Shown here in pieces: positions 1 through 7,373 of a stretch of DNA of 9,236 nt. Position 1 is the stretch's first letter. Each line of letters opens with the position of its first letter. The translations under genes were made by a program, and so were the position numbers. The stretch spans positions 1-9,236 of the forward strand of contig JAEWED010000217.1 in NCBI GenBank assembly GCA_023389745.1. Direction: 5' to 3'. The notes beneath the pieces were generated by a model. That model worked only from the letters and a program-made list of their open reading frames with translations. It was not told the origin of the DNA and did not search any database. The DNA is from Actinomycetes bacterium. GTDB taxonomy: Bacteria > Actinomycetota > Acidimicrobiia > Acidimicrobiales > Microtrichaceae.

Positions 1-888
1 CCACCCGAGACCGACCTGTTCGACCGACACGGCCTCGACGCCGAGCGGCTGCTGACGACGCTGGGCGACCTGCCGCCGTCGACCATCGCCGGGCTTGAGC
101 CGACCGAGGAGTCGCTGCTGATCCACCTGGCGCCGATCAGGGACGATCCCCGGGGGACGCTCGCCGGGTTGTTCGAGCTGGTCGCGCCCCGCTCGTGGCA
201 GGCGGTCGCGGTGTGCGTCGAGGGCCGCTCGGACGCACCGCCCGACGAGGACGACGCCGACGTCGACATCCGGGCGTTGCTGATGCGCTCCGGCGCGCTC
301 TGCACCCGGATCGACGGCGCGGGCGGGGCCGAGCAGCTGCCGGCGACGACCTCGCACCCGTCGAGCGCCACCGGTTCGGCAGCCGACGCACCCAGCGGGC
401 TGCTCGTGGACTGCCTGCACCGCGTGCTCGGCCTGGCGACGCCGGGTCCCGCCCCGGACGCGGTCGACGTCGCGCTCGGCACCTGGTCGCAGGCGATGCT
501 CGAGCACCTGTTCGACCGGGGCGACCTGAGCTGGGCCGACGCGGTGCGGCTGCACCCCGGTGCGCCCGGCTCCGTCGCGTCGTCGCACGAGCCGGTCGCC
601 CCATCGGTCGAGACGCTGGTCGAAGCCACCTTCCGCAGCACCGACGACTGGGACTGGGCGCGGGTGCACCGACGCGCGCGGCACGGCTCGGTGCGCGCCG
701 CGCTCACCCCGGGCGAGGCGGCGTGGATGGACACCGCGATGTACGGCAGGTGGGTCGTGTCCCACCTCGCCGACCCGCTCGGGGTCGCCGAGCTGCTCGA
801 CAGCCACGACTTCGACGAGGTCGCCGCCGGACTGCGAGCGGTCGTCGACGGCGTCGAGCGATGGAGGGATCCCGCCAGCGCCGCCTGA
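1..888 (+). CDS. Hypothetical protein, 3' part (5' end outside window)
   Basis: The frame is open from the first base to the TGA at 886-888, giving 295 visible residues. The first possible start codon in frame is a TTG at 169. The stretch before it already reads like ordinary protein, so I take the gene as cut by the window edge. I do not recognise the family. The visible part has hydrophobic stretches around residues 57-77, an Asp-rich segment (near 80-90), an Ala/Ser/Thr-rich middle probably forming a linker (about 110-135), and a helical-looking C-terminal third rich in Trp, Arg and Asp. There is no signal peptide, clear transmembrane helix or recognisable catalytic motif. It ends 134 bp before the transporter ATPase on the same strand, with a hairpin and possible promoter between. 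A functional link to the transporter is therefore not established. Coding status is supported by the long frame and GC-biased third positions. Confidence 0.72.
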   Translation, partial: PPETDLFDRHGLDAERLLTTLGDLPPSTIAGLEPTEESLLIHLAPIRDDPRGTLAGLFELVAPRSWQAVAVCVEGRSDAPPDEDDADVDIRALLMRSGALCTRIDGAGGAEQLPATTSHPSSATGSAADAPSGLLVDCLHRVLGLATPGPAPDAVDVALGTWSQAMLEHLFDRGDLSWADAVRLHPGAPGSVASSHEPVAPSVETLVEATFRSTDDWDWARVHRRARHGSVRAALTPGEAAWMDTAMYGRWVVSHLADPLGVAELLDSHDFDEVAAGLRAVVDGVERWRDPASAA

Positions 889-892
889 TCGG

Positions 893-940
893 GTCGCCGT
901 GAACCCCGAGCGACTTCCGGGTGAACAGCTCGGCGGCGAC
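893..940 (+). other. Bulged inverted repeat after the hypothetical gene (possible terminator)
   Basis: Positions 893-899 (GTCGCCG) pair with 934-940. Positions 906-911 (CCGAGC) pair with 928-933. Bases 900-905 are bulged on one side and the loop is 16 nt. It begins four bases after the upstream stop codon, which suits a terminator, but there is no T-run and the bulge weakens it. Chance pairing in GC-rich DNA is a real alternative. Confidence 0.3.
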
Positions 941-952
941 GGCCGCGATTCG

Positions 953-980
953 TTCGGGTCGCTCCGACAGGCCGTACTGT
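953..980 (+). promoter_or_regulatory. Possible promoter for the transporter operon
   Basis: TACTGT at 975-980 fits the TAnnnT form of actinobacterial -10 elements. It lies 42 bp before the ATPase start codon. A weak -35 candidate, TTCGGG at 953-958, is 16 bp upstream. This is the only spacer before the three-gene importer unit, so a promoter is expected here. The hexamers themselves match consensus poorly. Confidence 0.32.
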
Positions 981-1022
981 TGCCCACCGACACCACGACC
1001 CGAGTGACAGGATCGAACACAG

Positions 1023-2101
<1,079 letters not shown>

Positions 2102-2105
<4 letters not shown>

Positions 2106-3055
2106 GCGCCCCCGACACGACCTCCGGGGCGAACACGGGTGCGACAGCGACCGACTCGACGGTGACCGCCCCCGGCGGCGCCCAGGGCCGCCGGTTCGCC
2201 GGCCGGGTCAAGGACGCGCTGCTCGGCTACGCCTTCCTGGCCCCCGCCCTGATCGTGTTCGCGGTCTTCGCGTACTACCCGCTGTACCGGCTGTTCTGGT
2301 ACGCCACCCACCAGCAGTCGCGGTTCCGCAACCGCCCGGCCCAGTGGGTCGGCACCGAGCAGATCGTCGACACGCTCACCGGCCAGGACTTCATCGACGG
2401 ACTCATCCACTCGGGTCTCTTCATGCTCTACACCGTCCCGCTGGGACTGGTGCTGGGCGTCGTGCTCGCCGCCGCGACGCACCGACGCCTCAAGGGCATC
2501 AAGGTCTTCCAGACGATCTTCTCGTCGACCGTGGCGTCGTCGGTCGCGGTCGCCTCGGTGGTCTTCTACACGCTGGTCAACCCAGAGGTCGGCTACTTCA
2601 AGAACGTCGAGTGGCTCAGCCTCAAGGACGGCACCTCGGCCCTGTTCGCGGTGTCGCTGTCGTCGGTGTGGCAGAACCTGGGACTGACGTTCATCGTCGT
2701 GCTCGCCGCCCTGCAGGCCGTGCCCGACGAGCTCACCGAAGCCGCGACGCTCGACGGCTACGGACCGGTCCGGCGGTTCTTGAAGATCACGGTTCCCCTG
2801 ATCTCCCCCGCCCTGCTCTTCCTCGCCATCGTGTTGGTCGTCAACGCCCTGCAGGCGTACGCGCAGATCGAGATCCTCACCGGCGGCGGGCCCGGTGGAG
2901 CGACCGAGACGCTGCTGTTCAAGATCGCCGATCCACGAGGGATCCGAAGTCTGGGTGACCGGGCGTCGCTCTCGCTCGGTCTGTTCGTGCTGACCGCTGC
3001 CGTCGCCGGCGTGCAGTACTCCCTCATGTCGAAGCGGGTGCACTATGGCGACTGA
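2102..3055 (+). CDS. Sugar ABC transporter permease (MalF/UgpA-type)
   Basis: This 317-residue inner-membrane permease forms half of the translocation pore. Six hydrophobic segments are visible at about 40-62, 103-125, 136-158, 179-204, 233-253 and 288-308. The cytoplasmic coupling loop carries EAA at 213-215, followed by LDGYG and a PLISP segment. This is the classical EAA motif that docks onto the ATPase. GGGPGGAT after the fifth helix is typical of UgpA-like proteins. The periplasmic loop between helices 1 and 2 is short, unlike enterobacterial MalF. The first 38 residues are rich in Thr, Ala, Gly and Ser and probably disordered in the cytoplasm. The start is a TTG overlapping the ATPase stop by four bases, chosen for its GGAG and spacing. 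The 3' end overlaps the next permease by 11 bases. The transported sugar is unknown. Confidence 0.93.
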
Positions 3056-4016
3056 TCCCGGCACGACCGAACCGACCCCGCCCGTCGAGGAGCCCATCAC
3101 CGCGATCGCCGTCGGCGACGAGGTGGCCTCGCAGGGCGAGACCCTCGCCGCCGCGGTCGGCACCGAGACGCCCACCGCGCCGCCCCGCAGCGGCCCCCGC
3201 TCGGTCGCCGGCAAGATCGTCAGCTACGTCGTGCTGACGTTGCTGTCGCTGATCGTGCTGTTCCCGATCTACATGCTGGTGCTGCGGGCACTGTCGAGCC
3301 CGTTGCGCTACCTCGCCGAGGGGCAGCCGCTGCATCCGGTCGCCATCCAGTGGGACGTGTTCTCACGTGCGTTCACCGAGGCGAACCTCGGCCGGGCGAT
3401 GCTGCTGTCGCTGGTGGTGACCCTGGTCATCGTCATCGCCCAGCTGCTCACCTCGACGCTCGCGGCGTACGCGTTCGCGTTCCTCGAGTTCCCCGGCAAG
3501 ACGCTGATGTTCATCGTGGTGATCGGGACCCTGCTCCTGCCGATCGAGGTCACGCTGATCGCCAACATCGAGGTCATCCGCTCCTTCGGCATGCTCAACT
3601 CGGTGCAGGGCCTCACCGTGCCGTTCCTCGCGACGGCGCTCGGCATCTTCCTGATCCGCCAGGGCTTCCTCGGCATCCCGCGGGACCTGCGAGACGCGTC
3701 CGAGCTCGACGGCTACGGCCACCTGCGCTTCCTCTTCCGAGTCGCGGTCCCGATGACGAAGCCGATCATCGGCAGCTTCGTCGTGATCTCGTTCCTCGGC
3801 GCCTGGAACCAGTACGTCTGGCCCCGCTTCGCGACGACCGAGAACAAGTGGCAGACCGTGCAGGTCGCGCTGCGCACCATCGGCACCGAGAACCCGGACC
3901 GCCTGAACATGGGCTTCGCTGCGGCCATCCTCGCGGCGCTGCCGCTGCTCGCGCTGCTGATCTTCTTCCAGCGCCAGATCGTGCGCGGCCTCACCGCCGG
4001 CGCGGTCAAGGGCTGA
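3045..4016 (+). CDS. Sugar ABC transporter permease (MalG/UgpE-type)
   Basis: This second permease (323 residues) pairs with the upstream one. Hydrophobic segments lie at about 58-80, 118-147, 154-176, 189-208, 241-258 and 289-308. The coupling loop reads DASELDGYG from residue 217, so the usual Glu-Ala-Ala is Asp-Ala-Ser. The rest of the loop and the following VAVPMTKP are normal. The C-terminal GLTAGAVKG is the family signature of MalG-like permeases. The ATG start lies 11 bases inside permease 1, with only a weak purine-rich stretch before it. It gives a cytoplasmic tail of about 56 residues rich in Pro, Thr, Glu and Ala. Family members are usually about 270-300 residues, so this tail is extra. 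Both permeases carry such tails. This gene closes the importer core; a 172-bp spacer follows. Confidence 0.93.
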   Translation: MATDPGTTEPTPPVEEPITAIAVGDEVASQGETLAAAVGTETPTAPPRSGPRSVAGKIVSYVVLTLLSLIVLFPIYMLVLRALSSPLRYLAEGQPLHPVAIQWDVFSRAFTEANLGRAMLLSLVVTLVIVIAQLLTSTLAAYAFAFLEFPGKTLMFIVVIGTLLLPIEVTLIANIEVIRSFGMLNSVQGLTVPFLATALGIFLIRQGFLGIPRDLRDASELDGYGHLRFLFRVAVPMTKPIIGSFVVISFLGAWNQYVWPRFATTENKWQTVQVALRTIGTENPDRLNMGFAAAILAALPLLALLIFFQRQIVRGLTAGAVKG

Positions 4017-4068
4017 CACGACAGCGCCACGGCTCGACCAGAGGGCGACCCGGCTTGAACAGATGGCC

Positions 4069-4093
4069 GTCACGGGCCGAGGGCGGCCGTGAC
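4069..4093 (+). other. Hairpin between permease 2 and SBP1
   Basis: GTCACGG (4069-4075) plus CC (4077-4078) pair with GGCCGTGAC (4085-4093). G4076 is bulged and the loop is six bases. The stem is nine base pairs and starts 53 bp after the permease stop. There is no T-run. It could be an intrinsic or partial terminator that lowers readthrough, or an RNA-stabilising structure at the permease mRNA end. Confidence 0.4.
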
Positions 4094-4112
4094 CGGCTGA
4101 CGCGCCGGCCCG

Positions 4113-4141
4113 CTGAGGGTCGACGGGCTCGGGGCTAGCCT
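4113..4141 (+). promoter_or_regulatory. Possible promoter for SBP1-SBP2
   Basis: TAGCCT at 4136-4141 fits TAnnnT and is 47 bp before the SBP1 start. CTGAGG at 4113-4118 is a weak -35 candidate with a 17-bp gap. The position, just after a hairpin and before a gene with a strong ribosome binding site, supports separate high expression of the binding proteins. The sequence evidence alone is weak. Confidence 0.32.
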
Positions 4142-4174
4142 GTCGCGCCACGGAGCACACGCCCGAGACGCCAC

Positions 4175-4180
4175 TGGAGG
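4175..4180 (+). promoter_or_regulatory. Strong ribosome binding site of SBP1, supporting a GTG start
   Basis: TGGAGG at 4175-4180 lies eight bases before GTG at 4189. It is the strongest Shine-Dalgarno match in the window and supports GTG as the SBP1 start. Confidence 0.65.
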
Positions 4181-4188
4181 CCGACCTC

Positions 4189-5736
4189 GTGTCACGACAT
4201 CGACTCATCCGTCCCGACGGTCCGACGGGGACCGATCTCCCGCCCCGTCGGCGCACCCGCGGCACCCTGGCCGTCGCCCTCGTGGCGACCGCTGCGCTGG
4301 TCGCCGGTGCGTGCAGCGGCGGCTCCGACGACGAGGCGACGCCCACGACGACCAAGGAATCCCCCGCGCAGGCCGAGAACTGCCCGGTCGACGCGCTCGA
4401 CTCGGCGTCGGGCGTGACCGAGGTGACCGTCTGGCACCCGTACAACACCCTCACGCAAGAGGCGCTCGAGACCGCGGCCACCGAGTACAACGCGTCGCAG
4501 GACAAGGTGAAGGTGTCGGTCGAGGCACAGGGCAGCTACCCCGAGCTCCTCAAGAAGTACGAGGACAGCCTCGGCGACCCGGCCAACCTGCCCGACGTGA
4601 TCTTCAGCGAGGACACCACGCTGCAGTACATGGTCGACTCCGGCTCGGTCATCGCCGCTGCCGACTGCATCGCCGCCGACCCGGACTCGGAGACCTTCTA
4701 CGGCGACCTGCTCCCGCAGGTCGAGAACTCCTACAGCGTGAGCGGCAAGCTCTGGGCCGCGGCGTTCGGCGTCTCGATGCCGATCATGTACGTCAACAAC
4801 GACCACCTGGTCGCGGCGGGCCTCACCGTCGGCGACTACCCCGGCACCCTCGCCGAGGTCCGCGAGGCGGCCGAGAAGATCAAGGCCGCGAACATCGCAG
4901 GCCTCGAGGCTCCCGTCGTCATGCAGCTCTACGGGTGGTACCCGGAGAACTGGCTCACCGGTGCCCGCCACGAGATCGTCAACGAGGAGAACGGCCGTGC
5001 AGGGCTCGCGACCGAGTCCGAGTTCGGCGGCGACGCCACCCTCGAGGTCCTCGAGTGGATGAACGACATGGCCGAGGACGGCCTGCTCAAGGCGTACCCG
5101 TACGGCTCCGACATCTCGCACTTCCTGGCGATGGCCCAGAGCAGCGCCTCGATCCTGATCGACGGCTCCCGCGCCATCACCACCGTCGACGCGGTGGTGG
5201 CCAACTCCTACGCCCCGCCCGAGGCGGACGGCGTCGAGGGCCTCGAAGGTCTCGAGGACGCCGAGCTCGACGGCCTCGACATCTCCGTCGCCGAGGTGCC
5301 CGGCATGGAGGAGCCCGGCAAGGGTGCGGTGTGGGGCTCCGCCGGCTTCCTCGTCGCCGGCCAGGACGACGCCAAGGTCGCCGGCGGCTGGGACTTCCTG
5401 AAGTTCTTCAACGCCCCCGCACAGCAGATCCAGTGGACGCTCAAGGGCTCGTACCTGCCGGTCACCAAGGCCGTCCAGGAGTCACCGGAGATCACGTCGT
5501 ACTTCGCAGGTGAGACCGCCGGGAAGTGGCTCGGCGTGGTCAACAACCAGCTGCTCAACCTCGACACCGACTTCGCCAGCCCGGCGATCGGCCCGTACAA
5601 CGAGTTCCGCGCCGGCGAGCACTCGATGCTCGACGACATCGTGCTCGGCGACGCCGATCCCGCCGACGCGCTCGAGAAGTTCAACTCGAAGTTCCAGGAC
5701 GACCTGGACCGCTACGCGGCCGAGGTCGGCGGATGA
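4189..5736 (+). CDS. SBP1: extracellular solute-binding lipoprotein (family 1, CUT1 sugar importer)
   Basis: This predicted sugar receptor (515 residues) is anchored outside the membrane. An Arg-rich n-region and hydrophobic core (about 27-41) end in a lipobox VAGAC, so Cys42 is the likely lipidated residue. A linker rich in Ser, Asp and Thr follows. The mature domain shows TVWH near Trp82, LPDVIFSED, an IKAAN helix, NGR and a C-terminal WDFLKFF, as in family 1 binding proteins. The only other cysteines are Cys65 and Cys160. An unusual acidic segment with GLE/GLD repeats spans about 350-364. SBP1 is longer than typical members (about 400-450). The GTG start has an excellent TGGAGG. The last four bases overlap SBP2. 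It is clearly paralogous to SBP2 and SBP3 along its whole length. The ligand is unknown. WH is followed by PYNTL, unlike its paralogues, suggesting a different pocket. Confidence 0.93.
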   Translation: MSRHRLIRPDGPTGTDLPPRRRTRGTLAVALVATAALVAGACSGGSDDEATPTTTKESPAQAENCPVDALDSASGVTEVTVWHPYNTLTQEALETAATEYNASQDKVKVSVEAQGSYPELLKKYEDSLGDPANLPDVIFSEDTTLQYMVDSGSVIAAADCIAADPDSETFYGDLLPQVENSYSVSGKLWAAAFGVSMPIMYVNNDHLVAAGLTVGDYPGTLAEVREAAEKIKAANIAGLEAPVVMQLYGWYPENWLTGARHEIVNEENGRAGLATESEFGGDATLEVLEWMNDMAEDGLLKAYPYGSDISHFLAMAQSSASILIDGSRAITTVDAVVANSYAPPEADGVEGLEGLEDAELDGLDISVAEVPGMEEPGKGAVWGSAGFLVAGQDDAKVAGGWDFLKFFNAPAQQIQWTLKGSYLPVTKAVQESPEITSYFAGETAGKWLGVVNNQLLNLDTDFASPAIGPYNEFRAGEHSMLDDIVLGDADPADALEKFNSKFQDDLDRYAAEVGG

Positions 5737-7229
5737 GCGCCCGCCGAGGTCGACGCCGCTCGACGGTGGCACTCGCCGGCGTGGCCGCCGTGGCGCTGCT
5801 CGCCGGCGCCTGCAGCTCCGGTGACGACCAGGCGTCCGACGGCACGGGCGACGGCGGCGCCGCCGCCGGCATCGAGTGCCCCGTCGACGCGCTCGAGTCG
5901 GCCGACGGCCCCGTCGAGGTCGTGATGTGGCACTCCGACATCGGTCTGCCGAAGATCACGCTCGAGAAGTTGGCCCAGCAGTACAACGACAGCCAGGACA
6001 AGGTCGTCGTGCAGACCGAGTACCAGGGCACCTTCGAGGAGCAGGTCAAGAAGTACGAGGACGCGATGGCCGATCCGGGGTCGCTGCCCGACATCGTGGC
6101 CCCGGACGACACCTCGACGCAGTTCATGGCGGACTCCGGCACCGTGATCCCCGCCGCTGCCTGCATCGAGGCCGACCCGGATGCCGCGGCGCTCTACGAC
6201 GACCTGCAGCCGATCTTCACCGCCGCGTACAGCATCGACGACACGCTCTGGCCCGCGTCGGCCAGCGCGGCGGGCGCGTCGATGTACGTCAACGAGAAGC
6301 ACTTCACCGATGCAGGTCTCGACCCGGCGTCGCTGCCGGGCACGCTCGACGAGCTGCGCGCCACGGCCGAGGCGATCAAGGCCGCGAACATCCCCGGCCT
6401 CGAGACCCCGATGGTGTTCCGCATCGAGGCATGGCCGCTCGAGTTCTGGACGAGCGGCGCCGAGCAGGCGGTCGTGAACAACGACAACGGCCGCAGCGCG
6501 CTCGCCACCACCTCGGAGTACGCGAACGACACGACCCTCGAGATCTACGAGTGGCTCATCGGGATGGAGGCCGACGGTCTCATGCGCATCTTCGACACCG
6601 CCGACGTCATCTCGCCGTTCCTGGCCGTCGCGAACCAGACCGCGTCGATCCTGATCGACACCTCGGCCGCGATCAGCACCGTCAACGGCGCCATCGAAGG
6701 CACCCTGACCGGTGAGCAGATCGGCGAGGAGGAGCTCGGCGACCTGTCGGGCTTCGTGTTCCCGGACCTCAAGGTGGGCGTCGGCGGCATGCCGGGGCTC
6801 GACGCGCCGGGCAAGGGCCAGATGGGTGGCGCCGCCTGGTACGTCGTCAACGGCGAGGACCCGGAGAAGATCGCCGCCGTCTGGGACTTCATCAAGTGGT
6901 TCAACCAGCCCGAGCAGCAGGTCACCTGGGCGATCGAGTCGTCGTACTTCCCGCTGAACATGACCGCCGCCGAGGACCCGCGCCTGCAGGCGTACTGGAC
7001 CGACACCCGGCCGGGGCGCTGGATGGCGATCGCCTACGACGCCTTCGAGAACCTCGACACGAACTTCCCCGGTCCGGTGATCGGCCCGTACAAGCAGTTC
7101 CGCGAGGCCGTCCGGAGAGCGCTCGCCGACATCCTGCTCGAGGGCGGCGACCCGGCCGACGCGATGGCGACGGTCGACGAGAAGCTCCAGGAGGAGCTCG
7201 ACGCGTACGCGCTCGACGTCCAGGGCTGA
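5733..7229 (+). CDS. SBP2: extracellular solute-binding lipoprotein, paralogue of SBP1
   Basis: This second receptor has 498 residues. The ATG at 5733 overlaps the SBP1 stop (ATGA), and GAGG at 5722-5725 lies seven bases upstream. The two are therefore very likely cotranscribed and translationally coupled, even though this frame stays open farther upstream inside SBP1. The signal peptide has Arg-rich positions 4-9, a hydrophobic core and lipobox LAGAC, with lipidation expected at Cys27. A Gly/Asp/Ala linker follows. Cys49 and Cys144 are the only other cysteines. Pocket-side features include VMWHSDIGL near Trp66, LPDIVAPDD, IKAANIPGLE, NGRSALA and MGGAAWYVV. In the N-terminal lobe it is the most divergent of the three: SBP1 and SBP3 share YNASQDKVKV where SBP2 has YNDSQDKVVV. 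It shares VNGAIEGTL and FPGPV with SBP3. It probably serves the same translocator. The ligand is not predictable from sequence. Confidence 0.93.
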   Translation: MSARRGRRRSTVALAGVAAVALLAGACSSGDDQASDGTGDGGAAAGIECPVDALESADGPVEVVMWHSDIGLPKITLEKLAQQYNDSQDKVVVQTEYQGTFEEQVKKYEDAMADPGSLPDIVAPDDTSTQFMADSGTVIPAAACIEADPDAAALYDDLQPIFTAAYSIDDTLWPASASAAGASMYVNEKHFTDAGLDPASLPGTLDELRATAEAIKAANIPGLETPMVFRIEAWPLEFWTSGAEQAVVNNDNGRSALATTSEYANDTTLEIYEWLIGMEADGLMRIFDTADVISPFLAVANQTASILIDTSAAISTVNGAIEGTLTGEQIGEEELGDLSGFVFPDLKVGVGGMPGLDAPGKGQMGGAAWYVVNGEDPEKIAAVWDFIKWFNQPEQQVTWAIESSYFPLNMTAAEDPRLQAYWTDTRPGRWMAIAYDAFENLDTNFPGPVIGPYKQFREAVRRALADILLEGGDPADAMATVDEKLQEELDAYALDVQG

Positions 7230-7243
7230 GCCCGGCGACGGGC
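7230..7243 (+). other. Small hairpin directly after SBP2
   Basis: GCCCG (7230-7234) pairs with CGGGC (7239-7243) around a GCGA loop of GNRA type. It starts one base after the SBP2 stop. A five-pair stem is short, so it may protect or mark the mRNA end rather than terminate. Chance is possible. Confidence 0.25.
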
Positions 7244-7275
7244 CGTCACCCCGGGTTCACCGGCGCGACGGCTGC

Positions 7276-7293
7276 GGGACACCTCGGTGTCCC
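7276..7293. promoter_or_regulatory. 18-bp inverted repeat upstream of SBP3 (operator or terminator candidate)
   Basis: GGGACACC (7276-7283) and GGTGTCCC (7286-7293) are perfect inverted arms with a two-base centre TC. The repeat sits 10 bp before the candidate -10 at 7304, covering the expected -35 position. That is a classic site for a dimeric repressor. It is also 46 bp after the SBP2 stop, so it could fold in RNA as a seven-pair stem with a CTCG loop. No T-run follows, which slightly favours an operator. Confidence 0.45.
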
Positions 7294-7303
7294 CGTGGGC
7301 AGC

Positions 7304-7309
7304 TACCGT
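7304..7309 (+). promoter_or_regulatory. Possible -10 element of an SBP3 promoter
   Basis: TACCGT fits TAnnnT and lies 64 bp before the corrected SBP3 start. No good -35 hexamer is visible at the right distance. The spacing to the gene resembles the other two candidate promoters, and a 144-bp gap before SBP3 makes a separate promoter plausible. Confidence 0.32.
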
Positions 7310-7362
7310 TCCGCCAATCGGGTGCCCCATCCACGGACGCCCCCTGCAGTTCACCCCGAACC

Positions 7363-7367
7363 GGGAG
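7363..7367 (+). promoter_or_regulatory. Ribosome binding site fixing the SBP3 start at 7374
   Basis: GGGAG lies six bases before ATG at 7374, right in front of a normal signal peptide. The frame is open upstream to a GTG at 7287, but that start would add 29 residues ahead of the signal peptide and overlap the inverted repeat and candidate -10. Confidence 0.65.
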
Positions 7368-7373
7368 TCATCG

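Noticed and set aside
5526..5732. Upstream extension of the SBP2 frame inside SBP1
   Set aside because: Its Arg-rich product is a shadow of SBP1. ATG at 5733 overlaps the SBP1 stop, has GAGG, and directly precedes a lipoprotein signal peptide.
7287..7373. GTG at 7287 as the SBP3 start
   Set aside because: It would place 29 extra residues before the signal peptide, has no ribosome binding site, and overlaps the inverted repeat and -10 candidate. ATG at 7374 has GGGAG.
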